A DNA stretch of 64,000 nt from Brasilonema angustatum HA4187-MV1 (GTDB lineage: Bacteria; Cyanobacteriota; Cyanobacteriia; Cyanobacteriales; Nostocaceae), in assembly GCA_019359695.1 (NCBI GenBank), contig JAHHGV010000018.1, positions 90,668 to 154,667 on the forward strand, written 5' to 3'. Of the stretch, positions 52,245 through 61,290 are shown in pieces. Positions within the stretch are counted from its first letter, which is position 1, and each line of letters starts with the position of its first letter. Made by a program: the position numbers and the translations under genes. The notes beneath the pieces are model-generated. The model saw only the letters and a program-made list of their open reading frames with translations, searched no databases and was not told the origin of the DNA.

Positions 52245-52730
52245 TCAGTCATGAAGATTGAGAGTAGGGGTACCGTACTGGGATGCGGTGCTCTTACTTT
52301 TTTTTCTGGGATATAGTGGTACTGCCTTTGGTAATGGAGGTTCTGGAATTTGCCGCTTTTGGTGATTATCTGATGGCTGAAGCACTTTGGTGAAGTGACC
52401 CTCAGACACCATTCGACGGTAAGCCTCTGAGGCTTCAGGTAAGGTTGTATCTTCTTGCTGCCAGTGAACAACTGCGGCTTCATCACACCAACGGGGTAGA
52501 TAGCGCATCGCTTGGCGGTGTGCGCCAGAGTTACGGTACTGTCGCATTACTGATTCAGTCTCCCATATACTTATAGTCCAAGCACCTCCTTGTTTATCGA
52601 ATGCGAGTTTACCTCTTAAAAACCCAGGAATATTGATGATTTGCCATGATGAAAGCGCAGTGTGCCATAAAAAGCCTGGAAAATAACGGGGGGACAACAG
52701 ATGTAAGCGTGTTACTGAAACTAATACCAT
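52245..52730 (-). CDS. DUF3291-type (ABM-like) small protein
   Basis: About 161 residues from ATG 52730 (MVLVSVTRLHLLSPRYFPGF). The ferredoxin-like pattern includes SVTRLHLLS, SSWQIINIPGFLRGKLAFD, GAWTISIWETESVMRQYRNS and HRQAMRYLPRWCDEAAVVHW. This matches DUF3291/antibiotic-biosynthesis-monooxygenase-like proteins whose function is unsettled. AGGAAA precedes the ATG. It is divergent from the PadR gene across a 34-bp perfect palindrome, so it is the likely main target of that regulator. The last 35 residues are a low-complexity, basic tail. Confidence 0.75.
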   Translation of the reverse strand: MVLVSVTRLHLLSPRYFPGFLWHTALSSWQIINIPGFLRGKLAFDKQGGAWTISIWETESVMRQYRNSGAHRQAMRYLPRWCDEAAVVHWQQEDTTLPEASEAYRRMVSEGHFTKVLQPSDNHQKRQIPEPPLPKAVPLYPRKKSKSTASQYGTPTLNLHD

Positions 52731-52778
52731 TTGACGTTTTTCCTTTGTGTTGACAGTTTTGAGGAGCTTTGTATGCAA

Positions 52779-52812
52779 TTTGTCTATATGCAAATATTTG
52801 CATATAGACAAA
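52779..52812. promoter_or_regulatory. 34-bp perfect palindrome, probable PadR operator
   Basis: Half-site TTTGTCTATATGCAAAT (52779-52795) is followed by its exact complement to 52812. It sits between the divergent DUF3291 gene (start 52730) and padR (start 52851). Its position, length and AT-rich ATATGCAAAT core suit a dimeric or tetrameric regulator that controls both genes. Confidence 0.8.
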
Positions 52813-52850
52813 ATATATTCTAAAAGTTGCATATGTCAAGGAGGATTCCT

Positions 52851-53381
52851 ATGGCTTTAGCTCACGCAATATTGGCATCTTTGGTAGACCGTTCCTGTAC
52901 TGGGTATGACCTAGCCAAACAATTTGATGGTTCTGTCGGCTTTTTCTGGTCAGCAAGTCACCAGCAGATTTATCGGGAGTTATCTAAACTCGAAGCTCAA
53001 GGCTGGATTGCCTCCGAGACCATTCCACAGCAAGGACGCCCAGATAAAAAGCTTTACCATGTTACAGAACACGGAAAACATCAGCTTTTGGACTGGATTG
53101 CACAGCCATGTGAACCCACGCCGATCAAAGACGATTTACTGGTTAAAATTTTTGGCGGTTATGTTGCTCAAAAGCAGACAATTTTGGAAGAGTTAGAGCG
53201 TCATCGTCAGGCTCACGAAGAAAAATTGTCTACATACAAACTTTTAGACCAACAATACTTCCAAAATCCTCAACAACTGCCAGAACAAGCAAAATTTCAG
53301 TACCTGACTCTACTCAATGGCATAAGTTCTGAAACATCTTGGCTTGCTTGGTGTGAGCAAGCAATTAGGCTATTAAGTTGA
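52851..53381 (+). CDS. PadR-family transcriptional regulator
   Basis: 176 residues from ATG 52851, which follows AAGGAGG at six bases. N-terminal PadR winged helix: ALAHAILASLVDRSCTGYDL, AKQFDGSVGFFWSASHQQIY, RELSKLEAQGWIASETIPQQ and GRPDKKLYHVTEHGKHQLLD. A C-terminal helical dimerisation part follows (about 95-176). PadR proteins repress detoxification or efflux genes in response to small molecules. The divergent DUF3291 gene and the palindrome between them suggest mutual regulation. An upstream ATG in frame would remove the palindrome spacing and is less likely. Confidence 0.92.
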   Translation: MALAHAILASLVDRSCTGYDLAKQFDGSVGFFWSASHQQIYRELSKLEAQGWIASETIPQQGRPDKKLYHVTEHGKHQLLDWIAQPCEPTPIKDDLLVKIFGGYVAQKQTILEELERHRQAHEEKLSTYKLLDQQYFQNPQQLPEQAKFQYLTLLNGISSETSWLAWCEQAIRLLS

Positions 53382-53481
53382 GCAAATAGAAAAATAGCAT
53401 GACGACATGACAAATCGCTGACAGAGAACTCCCCTACGTCTGTTACAATAGCTAGGTCGTTTAATCTGATTTTGTCCGTCT

Positions 53482-53985
53482 TTGAGTCAGTCAATAGACC
53501 ATTACAACGTCGATACATTAGCGCAAGAACTGGCGACAATCCAGCAAACGGGTTCTAAGCGAATTGCGTTGCTCGGTTCCCGTCATGTCCCGATTACCCA
53601 TCAGAATCTAATTGAGATGATGACCTACGCCTTGGTTTTATCCGGTAATAGGATGATTACCTCTGGCGCTACGGGTACAAATTCAGCTGCGATTAAGGGA
53701 GCAATGCGGGCTGATCCGAATTTGTTAACGGTGATTCTACCTCAAAGCTTAGAACGCCAACCTCACGAATCGCGTCAGCAATTAGAAAAGGTCATGCATC
53801 TAGTGGAAAATGCTAGCAAGGATCATATGTCCCTTGCCGAAGCTAGCTACTTGTGCAACAAGGAGATTGTCTCGCGCTGCCAGCAACTGATATGTTTTGC
53901 ATTTCACGACAGCGGCATCCTGCTGCAAACTTGTAAAGATGCAGAAGAACAAAGAAAGGTGGTGACATTATTCTACTTTGATTAA
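53482..53985 (+). CDS. DprA-like Rossmann-fold protein (recombination-mediator type)
   Basis: 167 residues with a TTG start. A Rossmann-like nucleotide-binding pattern is visible: RIALLGSRHVPITHQ, GNRMITSGATGTNSAAIKGA, LLTVILPQSLERQPHESRQQ and VSRCQQLICFAFHDSGILLQ. This resembles cyanobacterial proteins named DNA recombination-mediator protein A (DprA/Smf, LOG-like core) but without a DNA-binding extension. Full DprA proteins are about 290-370 residues, so this is a short form and may bind nucleotides rather than ssDNA. No strong ribosome-binding site precedes the TTG. A MAPEG gene follows 30 bases later. Confidence 0.75.
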   Translation: MSQSIDHYNVDTLAQELATIQQTGSKRIALLGSRHVPITHQNLIEMMTYALVLSGNRMITSGATGTNSAAIKGAMRADPNLLTVILPQSLERQPHESRQQLEKVMHLVENASKDHMSLAEASYLCNKEIVSRCQQLICFAFHDSGILLQTCKDAEEQRKVVTLFYFD

Positions 53986-54015
53986 TCATGTGTCATTGAC
54001 TTTTGTATTTGACTA

Positions 54016-54411
54016 ATGACTATTTTTTTGTACTCTATTGCCGCTGCTGCTGCACTCATTTATCTACCGTTTCTAGTGGTAGCTTATGCCCGTGTTCGTG
54101 TTGGGTATGATTTGTCTACTCCCCGCGCCATGTTTGATAAGCTACCACCATACGCCCAACGAGCAACTTGGGCACACCAAAACTCGTATGAAGCGTTTAT
54201 GATTTTTTCTGCAGCAGCATTAATGGCATACGTAACGGGTGTTTTTTCTACCCTAGCTGTAGGGGCGGCCATCGCTTTTCTCGTAGCTAGGTTGCTATAC
54301 TCAGTTTTTTATATTTTGAATATACCCGTTTTACGCTCGCTCATGTTTGGTATCGGTTCCCTTGGGTCTGCTACTCTTATTGTCATGAGCATCATTCAAG
54401 CAAATAGCTAA
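54016..54411 (+). CDS. MAPEG-family membrane protein
   Basis: 131 residues with four hydrophobic segments (about 3-24, 58-80, 80-100 and 108-128) and the MAPEG-type loop RATWAHQNSYEAFMIFSAAA; an Asn/Glu pair in the second helix region is typical of this family of microsomal glutathione transferases and eicosanoid enzymes. The bacterial role is usually unknown, perhaps glutathione-linked detoxification. It lies immediately downstream of the DprA-like gene on the same strand, and a YajQ gene follows. Confidence 0.88.
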   Translation: MTIFLYSIAAAAALIYLPFLVVAYARVRVGYDLSTPRAMFDKLPPYAQRATWAHQNSYEAFMIFSAAALMAYVTGVFSTLAVGAAIAFLVARLLYSVFYILNIPVLRSLMFGIGSLGSATLIVMSIIQANS

Positions 54412-54535
54412 TTAGGAAATGAGCATTAGTTAGTGGTTAGTCATTTATTAGTTAGTAAAAAATTCCATAACCACTAACAACTAATAAAAATCAATTAGCA
54501 ATCCAAAATGCAAAAATTAAAATCTAGAATCTTCT

Positions 54536-55027
54536 ATGGCTTCTACCTATTCCTTTGACATTGTGAGCGATTTTGACAGACAAGAATTGGTCAACACTGT
54601 TGACCAAGCTGTACGAGATATTAAAAGTCGCTACGACCTCAAAGATACTCAAACAACTGTTGAGTTAGGTGAACAAAGTATTACGGTGAACACTGACAGT
54701 GATTTTACTTTAGAATCTGTACATACTATACTGCGGGAAAAAGCAGCAAAGCGCAATCTTTCGCAGAAAATCTTTGATTTTGGCAAAGTAGAATCATCTA
54801 GTGGAAATCGAGTTCGTCAAGAAATCAAACTTAAAAAAGGCATTGATCAGGAAAATGCCAAGCAAATTTCTAAGTTGATTCGTGACGAATTCAAGAAAGT
54901 ACAACCTTCAATACAAGGCGACGCAGTGCGTGTTACTGCTAAAAATAAAGATGATTTACAAGCTATCATTCAACGGCTAAAGCAAGAAGATTTTCCGGTT
55001 GCTTTGCAGTTTACAAATTATCGTTAG
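54536..55027 (+). CDS. YajQ-family nucleotide-binding protein
   Basis: 163 residues: [80 protein letters not shown] and [20 protein letters not shown]. These are the highly conserved YajQ blocks. Family members bind cyclic di-GMP or RNA/nucleotides and act in stress and virulence signalling elsewhere. It is convergent with the GST gene. No unusual features. Confidence 0.95.
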   Translation: MASTYSFDIVSDFDRQELVNTVDQAVRDIKSRYDLKDTQTTVELGEQSITVNTDSDFTLESVHTILREKAAKRNLSQKIFDFGKVESSSGNRVRQEIKLKKGIDQENAKQISKLIRDEFKKVQPSIQGDAVRVTAKNKDDLQAIIQRLKQEDFPVALQFTNYR

Positions 55028-55116
55028 TTATGCACCTTCGCTTAATTCGCTGATTCAAAAAAATAATTTTGAATTAGCGAATCAGCGAATGAGTGAATCT
55101 GAGCGCAAGCGAGTGA

Positions 55117-55674
55117 TTAGCTGCGCCCACCTATACTCTTTTGAAAAGCTGGACGCTCAGACATTTGTTTCATGTAGTTCAATACAGCTGGGTACGAACT
55201 CAGGTCTAGCTTGAGCATGATGGGAATGTAAGATAAGATAGAACCCACAGCCACGTCAGCAACTGTGAATTCATTACCCAGTAAGAAAGGTTGACGCTCA
55301 AAAATTTCATTTAAAGCAGTCATCAAGACTGGCATTTCTCGTTCTCGGCTTGCTTCCACGAAAATTCCTGGTCCCAAAGTCCCATTAGCAAATAACACCC
55401 ATTGAGCTAATTGAGCCCGTTCCTGTGGAGAGTGGGCAGATTTACCATACTTGTCTGCTAAATATAGCAAAATTGCCCCAGATTCCCAGAGCTGGAAATC
55501 TCCATCAACAATTGCTGGCACTTTCCCTATTGGGTTAATTGCCAGATACTGAGGCTGACGATGCTCACCTGCTTGCATATCAAGCTTGACAAATTCATAG
55601 GGAATTTGCAGTTCCTCTAGGTACCACTGAGCAATTGATGCACGACTACGTGCGCCGCCGTAAAGTTTTAGCAT
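55117..55674 (-). CDS. Glutathione S-transferase family protein
   Basis: 185 residues (ATG 55674; a second ATG lies at 55680). A thioredoxin-like N-terminal domain has LKLYGGARSRASIAQWYLEE, NPIGKVPAIVDGDFQLWESG (cis-Pro, the ES glutathione-binding pair) and AILLYLADKYG. The helical C-terminal domain has NEFTVADVAVGSILSYIPIM. All elements of a catalytic or ligandin GST are present. Substrate unknown. Convergent with yajQ. Confidence 0.93.
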   Translation of the reverse strand: MLKLYGGARSRASIAQWYLEELQIPYEFVKLDMQAGEHRQPQYLAINPIGKVPAIVDGDFQLWESGAILLYLADKYGKSAHSPQERAQLAQWVLFANGTLGPGIFVEASREREMPVLMTALNEIFERQPFLLGNEFTVADVAVGSILSYIPIMLKLDLSSYPAVLNYMKQMSERPAFQKSIGGRS

Positions 55675-55761
55675 GAGCAAATAAGTAAACAGTTAACAAC
55701 CATCAGTCATCAGTAATTATATTGTTATTTCTGAGACTGAAAGTAAATAACTGATAACTGA

Positions 55762-56226
55762 TTAAAGAACTTTATGAGTATTGGGGTGCTGTTTGACATT
55801 GTCTTCCTTGGTGACAACTCGTGAGGCATTTAATACTCGCTTGCGATCAGTAGAATATTTAAAATCTGTATAAGTTGTGCCCAGAGGTATCAGAGATTTA
55901 GCAGCTTCACGACGCTTGTAGGTGCGAGCTGCGGCGATCGCCCGTTCAACAAAATCATCACTAAATTGAGCCGTCTGGGGAAACTCAGGAGGCATTTGAG
56001 ATTTGTCTTCGTCCAGCACAGATCCCAAAGTTGTGGCGCAAGCAAGCTTGAAGGAGGTAGGAATACCTTTAACAAGTGTTTCCAGTGATGCAGAGGCAAT
56101 AGGTTCTAGAACTTCAACTTGATATACTTCTCCATCTTCTTTGACAAAGCAAGTTGCCAATCCGATCACAATGTAATCATCGGCTGTTAAATCAGGAGCA
56201 TTGGAGTAGGAGGTTTCGGTTGTCAT
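55762..56226 (-). CDS. Hypothetical cyanobacterial protein
   Basis: 154 residues, no recognised family. The composition is that of a soluble mixed alpha/beta protein. Notable segments: DDYIVIGLATCFVKEDGEVY, EVLEPIASASLETLVKGIPT, SFKLACATTLGSVLDED and RAIAAARTYKRREAAKSLIP, then a basic C-terminal stretch ending in KQHPNTHKVL. Complete start and stop. It shares the minus strand with the GST gene upstream of which it lies by 88 bases, so they may be cotranscribed. Likely conserved among cyanobacteria, but this was not checked. Confidence 0.7.
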   Translation of the reverse strand: MTTETSYSNAPDLTADDYIVIGLATCFVKEDGEVYQVEVLEPIASASLETLVKGIPTSFKLACATTLGSVLDEDKSQMPPEFPQTAQFSDDFVERAIAAARTYKRREAAKSLIPLGTTYTDFKYSTDRKRVLNASRVVTKEDNVKQHPNTHKVL

Positions 56227-56665
56227 AAGAATATTTTATCAATACGAACAATAAGAAAATTTAGAATTCCGCAACGCACTATAAGAGGTGTTTTTGTTCT
56301 TCTGTGCTCTGACACTTGAGTTGGGGAGTTTTTTTCATGGGGGCGTTCTGGCATTTTATCAATTTGTTGCCCACGCTACTTGAATAGTCTACTAAATTGA
56401 TCTTTATATTATCTGGAATTTACCTTGGGGAAGACGTATCAATTATTAGATTCAAGCATCTATTGGGTATGCTTTACGTTTATCTGGTTAAAGAGCTTCT
56501 GGCTCTTTACGCCGTAAACTCTCACACTATAAGGACTTGTGACATTTTTATTCCATACTTATGAATGACTCATAGACACCTTAACAAGTGACACAGTTAG
56601 AAAACCACAGAAGCTTGGAACCTTATAAGTTGATCTCACAGAGCAAGCAGCTCAGGTAGTAATAT
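56227..56665. other. Intergenic region, no gene recognised
   Basis: About 440 bases between divergent genes. The sequence is AT-rich with no repeat family and no clear small protein. GATATACTTCT-like and TATTATCTG segments could be promoter elements. A small RNA cannot be excluded, but no secondary structure or known motif was found. Confidence 0.4.
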
Positions 56666-57388
56666 ATGAACAATCATTCATCTTTCCCATTTGGTGGCGA
56701 ACAAAATCACCGCAACCCATGTGTCTCACACACTACAAAAGTACGACAGGAGCAAGGGACTAACGGTAGCAGTAAATCTTTTGGGGACACCTACTTGCGC
56801 TCAGATGCTATAACAAAAGCCCAACAAGGTCATTACATTGAGGCGATCGCCCTGTTGAATCAATTAATTCATCGTCATCCGCACAACGCTATTGATTACA
56901 ACAATCGAGGGCTAATTTATTTTCAAAGTGGTGAAACGCAAAAAGCGTTTTGCGATTATAACACAGCATTGCAACTTAATCCGAAATTAGCCAGTGCTTA
57001 TAATAACCGGGCAAATTACTATGCCGCATGTGGAGAGTTATTAGAAGCAATTGCTGATTATGATCGGGCTTTAGATCTCAACCCAAGCCACGTTAGGGCG
57101 TGGATAAACCGAGGTATAACCTTGCGCGATTTAGGGCAATACGAGGAGGCAATTGAAAATTTTGAGGTTGCTCTGCTGTTTGGTCAGTTAGAAGGTCATG
57201 TTCTAGCAGAACGAGGTAGGACTTATCATCTTTGGGGAGACTGGAATTGTGCGATCGCCGATTATCGTCGTGCCTTAATTGAACTACCTTATCCTAGCTT
57301 CAAAAAGGTAGAGTCCGGTTCACACTTACGTTTACAAGTCGAAAATTGGTTACACGAGTTGCTACCAACGCAGCATCCTACCTGGTAG
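56666..57388 (+). CDS. TPR protein
   Basis: 240 residues with about four consensus tetratricopeptide repeats: HYIEAIALLNQLIHRHPHNA, KAFCDYNTALQLNPKLASAY, EAIADYDRALDLNPSHVRAW, EAIENFEVALLFGQLEGHVL and NCAIADYRRALIELPYPSF. No signal peptide or membrane segment. TPR proteins bind partner proteins; cyanobacterial members often act in photosystem assembly or cell signalling. The N-terminal 40 residues are polar and low in structure. The partner cannot be inferred from the neighbours. Confidence 0.88.
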   Translation: MNNHSSFPFGGEQNHRNPCVSHTTKVRQEQGTNGSSKSFGDTYLRSDAITKAQQGHYIEAIALLNQLIHRHPHNAIDYNNRGLIYFQSGETQKAFCDYNTALQLNPKLASAYNNRANYYAACGELLEAIADYDRALDLNPSHVRAWINRGITLRDLGQYEEAIENFEVALLFGQLEGHVLAERGRTYHLWGDWNCAIADYRRALIELPYPSFKKVESGSHLRLQVENWLHELLPTQHPTW

Positions 57389-57583
57389 ACATTGCATTTA
57401 TCATCACTGGCATAGCCTCTGTATGAAACACAGAGTTAGAAACATCCTGATAACGGTGTAATGGCTAATAGATGATAACTATATAGCTCCTAGATAGTAA
57501 GCGACTAGCTATGAACTATCAGCTTTTAGCCTTACTACTAAATTCCAAATTTATTTATGGAATGGCAATTACAAGGAACGGAA

Positions 57584-57988
57584 TTAGTTTGATTCTAGTT
57601 GTTTATGTTCTATAGTATCTTTTGGGAACACGACCTGACGCTGATTAGGGTCAAATCGATAGCCCTGTTCTTGCATAATCATCTTAGCTTGGCGCGGATC
57701 AAAGTTACGGCTAAATTCTCCCTGCAACTGATATACACGTTCTTCCATCTGATTGACATCAATACGGATAGTTCGTAATTTTTCTTGCTGCGACCAATGA
57801 TAAGGTAAAAGCTGCATGAGAGCAGAGACTGCTGCTGTTGAAATCACAACGTTAACAGCTATCTTTGCCGTACTTTCCAGTGCCATCACTTGATAAGAGC
57901 GTTGACGAAGATGCCGCTTCCGTCGAGGAGTGACTCGACGCTGTTGTGGTGGTTGTACCGGAAGTCTAGAGGGTTGAAATGCGTTCAT
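57584..57988 (-). CDS. Small bitopic membrane protein with coiled coil (FtsL/FtsB-like layout)
   Basis: 134 residues from ATG 57988 (MNAFQPSRLPVQPPQQRRVT). Basic Pro/Arg-rich N-terminus, one hydrophobic segment (about 42-62, AKIAVNVVISTAAVSALMQL), then a heptad-like stretch (QQEKLRTIRIDVNQMEERVY, QLQGEFSRNFD) and a short conserved-looking tail (RQAKMIMQEQGYRFDPNQRQ). This layout is that of FtsL/FtsB-type division proteins and of other cyanobacterial single-pass proteins. No sequence match is claimed. The frame extends upstream to 58174, but that part has no support. Confidence 0.65.
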   Translation of the reverse strand: MNAFQPSRLPVQPPQQRRVTPRRKRHLRQRSYQVMALESTAKIAVNVVISTAAVSALMQLLPYHWSQQEKLRTIRIDVNQMEERVYQLQGEFSRNFDPRQAKMIMQEQGYRFDPNQRQVVFPKDTIEHKQLESN

Positions 57989-58225
57989 GGTGATAAAAGG
58001 AACCTCGCTAAATGAGTAGACGCATGCCAAATGCACACCTGCGCCTTTTACAGTTTTGTTTAGCTGCCATATTACTTCAATTTTTTCGTACTTGGTACAC
58101 TGATCGTCTGTCAAGTAAAAAACCTGGCATTTATACGTATACAGTCTCGAACAAATTACGATACTAAACCGCAAAAGTCCGAGAACTGTACCCTGTACTA
58201 CCAGGTAACTCAGCTCTTGCGAGTC

Positions 58226-58324
58226 TTATGAATTGTAGAGTGTTGTACACAACCGCCAAGCCAGAAGACCTGGAATCAGCGCTACAACAAGGGCAATGTA
58301 CACTTGAGTATCTGAAATAGCCAT
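58226..58324 (-). CDS. psaM: Photosystem I reaction center subunit XII
   Basis: A 32-residue single-helix protein: MAISDTQVYIALVVALIPGL followed by LAWRLCTTLYNS. This is the standard PsaM pattern (SDTQ..ALVVAL.P..LA.RL...LY). It is a thylakoid membrane subunit at the PSI monomer interface. GAGG lies about 9 bases upstream of ATG 58324. It lies within a longer open frame that runs into a tandem repeat and is not part of the gene. Confidence 0.93.
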   Translation of the reverse strand: MAISDTQVYIALVVALIPGLLAWRLCTTLYNS

Positions 58325-58837
58325 TGTTTTAAACCTCAGATATTGAACATTTCGTTTACTACTTTTCACTGTTTTGCCAAGATAGGGGAATAGGTTGTTA
58401 CAAGATGAAACAATAACTAAGGGAACGCTTAACAGGGAATAGGCAACAGGGAGCAGGGAGTAGGGAGCAGGGAGTAGGGAATAGGGAGCAGGGAGTAGGG
58501 AATAGGGAGCAGGGGAGCCAGTGCGTTGCGGGGGTTCCCCCCGTTGTAGCACCTGGCGTGAGCAGGGAACAGAAAAAATGCTGTTGGGGGTACACTGAGC
58601 TTTTTAAGCGCAGAACCCAGGCACTTTCACAAAAATCAAATAGGAGTCCTATCTGATTAGTGATTAGTCATTAGTTATGAATTAATATAAAGAAAAATTA
58701 TATAATAGCGGTTGCTAGGTAGATTAGGACATGAACTAATGAGAAAATACAGACATGACGAGATTTTCAACTCTGTTAAGCGTTAAGCGTTAAGCGTTCC
58801 TTGCTATATGTCCTAATAGAGTTGGCGACTGCTATAT
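58325..58837. repeat. Tandem repeats and GC-rich repeat upstream of psaM
   Basis: 58430-58510 is an array of GGGAGCAGGGAGTAG and GGGAATAGG units. It joins a GC-rich segment (58512-58559) made of pieces identical to 49949-49968 and 50125-50153. GTTAAGC units are tandem at 58776-58799. No gene seen. The psaM promoter should lie between 58325 and about 58420. Confidence 0.8.
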
Positions 58838-60100
58838 ATGAATTTTTATTTGGGAATTGACTTTGGCACGTCCGGTGCAAGAGCAGTGGTTGTTGACGAG
58901 CAAGCTTGTGTTCAAGCGGAGGGGCGATTTCCCTTTGAGAAGTCAGAAGTATCTGAGTTGGCAAATTCTTGGCAGAAAGCTTTGTTTAGCTTGCTTGAGC
59001 GAATTCCTCAAGAATTGCGGCGAGAAGTAAGAGCAATTGCGATCAACGGTACGTCTTCCACAGTTCTGCTGTGTGATGCTGCGGGGATACCTGTAGACGC
59101 ACCCCTGCTATACAACGACGCACGGGGAGCAGTGGTGATGGAGGAATTAAGAAGCATAGCGCCTGCAAATCATACAGTCTTAAGTGCTACTTCCAGCCTT
59201 GGCAAACTTCTGTGGATGTCTCAATTGCCATCTTTTGCTCAAGCCAGATATTTCCTGCATCAAGCAGACTGGCTAGCATTTCTCCTGCATGGGCAGTTGG
59301 GTATTACTGACTACCACAATGCTTTAAAGCTGGGTTATGACGTGGAAGAGTTGAAATATCCAGAATGGCTAGAAAACTTAAAAATCAAAATTCATCTACC
59401 AAAAGTCATAACTCCTGGAACTCCGATTGCAGAATTACGCTCTGAGATTGCAGATCAATTCGGGTTTCGTCGAGATTGCATGGTGTGTGCTGGGACGACT
59501 GACAGTATTGCAGCTTTTCTTGCCAGTGGTGCCAAATTAAGCGGTGAAGCAGTGACTTCGCTTGGTTCAACACTGGTGCTGAAGCTGTTGAGTCATACCC
59601 GCGTGGAAGATTCGAGGTACGGGATTTATAGCCATCGCTTCGGGGATTTGTGGCTGACTGGGGGTGCTTCCAATACAGGAGGTGCAGTGCTACAGCAATT
59701 TTTTACTAAAGCTGAATTAGAAAGCTTGAGTTGTGAAATCGATGGGTCAAAAGTCAGCAAGTTGGATTATTATCCGTTGTTGAAAGCTGGGGAACGCTTT
59801 CCGATAAATGACTCAAATTTATTGCCAAGACTGGAACCACGTCCAGATAGTAACGTAGAATTTTTGCATGGGTTGCTAGAAAGCATTGCTCGGATAGAAG
59901 CAAGAGGGTATGAATTATTGCAAGAATTGGGAGCTGAGCGATTAACCCAAGTTTATACTGCTGGTGGTGGTGCGGCGAATTCTACTTGGACGGCGATTAG
60001 GGAGCGAATTTTGCGGGTTCCTGTAGTCCGTCCTGTGAATATGGAAGCAGCTTATGGGACGGCGTTGTTGGCGATGAGGGGAGTGGGAGAAATGAATTAA
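58838..60100 (+). CDS. FGGY-family carbohydrate kinase (ribulokinase/xylulokinase-like)
   Basis: 420 residues with FNCK/FGGY features: YLGIDFGTSGARAVVVDE (phosphate-1), AIAINGTSSTVLLCD, PLLYNDARG, a VCAGTTDSIAAFLASGA turn, TSLGSTLVLKLLS and YTAGGGAANSTWTAIRERIL (adenosine motif). It matches short cyanobacterial and plant D-ribulose/xylulose kinases, which phosphorylate a pentulose. Its stop overlaps that of the convergent McrC gene at the TTAA of 60097-60100. Confidence 0.9.
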   Translation: MNFYLGIDFGTSGARAVVVDEQACVQAEGRFPFEKSEVSELANSWQKALFSLLERIPQELRREVRAIAINGTSSTVLLCDAAGIPVDAPLLYNDARGAVVMEELRSIAPANHTVLSATSSLGKLLWMSQLPSFAQARYFLHQADWLAFLLHGQLGITDYHNALKLGYDVEELKYPEWLENLKIKIHLPKVITPGTPIAELRSEIADQFGFRRDCMVCAGTTDSIAAFLASGAKLSGEAVTSLGSTLVLKLLSHTRVEDSRYGIYSHRFGDLWLTGGASNTGGAVLQQFFTKAELESLSCEIDGSKVSKLDYYPLLKAGERFPINDSNLLPRLEPRPDSNVEFLHGLLESIARIEARGYELLQELGAERLTQVYTAGGGAANSTWTAIRERILRVPVVRPVNMEAAYGTALLAMRGVGEMN

Positions 60101-61290
60101 GAAAGGGCGAGAAGGTTTTTTAAGAAAGTCTGACCTGCGTTATCAAGGTTATTATCTAGGGAAAAGATCAGGCTGCGGATTCGGATGTCATCACTTTTAA
60201 CATCCAAAGGCTGTGTGAGCTGTTTTGGGTATATCAAAATGGCTTGGTTACACTGAGTAGTTGTGGCATAGCTTACCATTTGATGAATGTCAGCATCTGC
60301 TGCTTTATCAGGAGCTTTATACTTGGTATCCAACACTGCTAATATTTTGCTAGTCGCAGCATCGCACAGTAGTAGGTCGATAGAAAACCGTCGATTCTGA
60401 CCTATTTCTACCTGATGTTGCTGTTTGAAAAAATAAGCTTTTGGCGTGTTTTCCTTCAGCCATTGTGCAACGAAACTTTCATAAAGCTTTGCCATATCGA
60501 CGAGAAAGGGTAGCATTGTCCGATCGCCTCTTTCATGAGTTGGTGCAATGTTGTCTAAGAAGAATCGGCAGAGATTGTGTAACAATCGATAATCTTCATT
60601 CAAGCGGTTGTACTGTCGCCCGATACAATCTTGTGAATGACAGGGTTGCAGGGTTACCAATCCTTGCAGGGCATGATAAGCTTTTCGTACCATTGGAGAT
60701 ACTCTTTGTGAACACAAACCACTGCGACTAATAATAAAAAGTGTCCAAGCGAGAATTTGGTTTTCTTTAATATCAGCCTTATGTTCTTCGTAGTGGCATT
60801 TAAGTTTAATATTCCACTGATTTTGGATAGCTTGTTGCACATCTAACCTTCCCCGTACATAGCTTAGTTCTTTTCTTTGAGGTAAGTATGTACGATATAA
60901 TCCTTTTCGACAACGCTCTAGAATTCGCAGGGCTAAGACATAAGCAAGATGGTTGTAAAATTCCTCTAGAGATTCGCAATCCATCAGCCCTTCCAAAAAG
61001 CGGAAACTTTTTAAATGATAGGCATACTCTAGCATTCCAAAGAGGTTTGTGATAGGCACTTTGGGATTGAGTTTGAAAGCAATTTCAGTGCTTAAAGGAA
61101 TATAACCTACCCATCCATTAGATTTTATTTGCCATTTATTACCCGTTTTATAGGTAGGAAAATCTATATCTATTTGGTTTTTATATTTCTTAAATAACTC
61201 TATTCCTACTCCTTCGGGTATTTCATCAGCCTGACATGACTTTGTTGCATATTCAGTCAGTTTTATAATTCTTGGTTTTTCTGACTTCAT
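60097..61290 (-). CDS. mcrC: McrC-type nuclease subunit of an McrBC restriction system
   Basis: 397 residues. Central McrC blocks: VPITNLFGMLEYAYHLKSFR, LAYVLALRILERCRKGLYRT, ELSYVRGRLDVQQAIQNQWN and CHYEEHKADIKENQILAWTL. A PD-(D/E)xK nuclease core follows at the C-terminus: FSIDLLLCDAA...ILAVLDTKYK with the catalytic Asp...DTK pair, then QMVSYATT and AILIYP. It associates with the GTPase McrB to cut DNA carrying modified cytosines. Its ATG overlaps the mcrB stop (ATGA), so it is translationally coupled. Confidence 0.9.
   Translation of the reverse strand: MKSEKPRIIKLTEYATKSCQADEIPEGVGIELFKKYKNQIDIDFPTYKTGNKWQIKSNGWVGYIPLSTEIAFKLNPKVPITNLFGMLEYAYHLKSFRFLEGLMDCESLEEFYNHLAYVLALRILERCRKGLYRTYLPQRKELSYVRGRLDVQQAIQNQWNIKLKCHYEEHKADIKENQILAWTLFIISRSGLCSQRVSPMVRKAYHALQGLVTLQPCHSQDCIGRQYNRLNEDYRLLHNLCRFFLDNIAPTHERGDRTMLPFLVDMAKLYESFVAQWLKENTPKAYFFKQQHQVEIGQNRRFSIDLLLCDAATSKILAVLDTKYKAPDKAADADIHQMVSYATTTQCNQAILIYPKQLTQPLDVKSDDIRIRSLIFSLDNNLDNAGQTFLKNLLALS

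Noticed and set aside
58325..58552. Upstream extension of the psaM frame
   Set aside because: It translates a GGGAGCAG tandem repeat (PAPYSLL units). PsaM begins at MAISDTQ.
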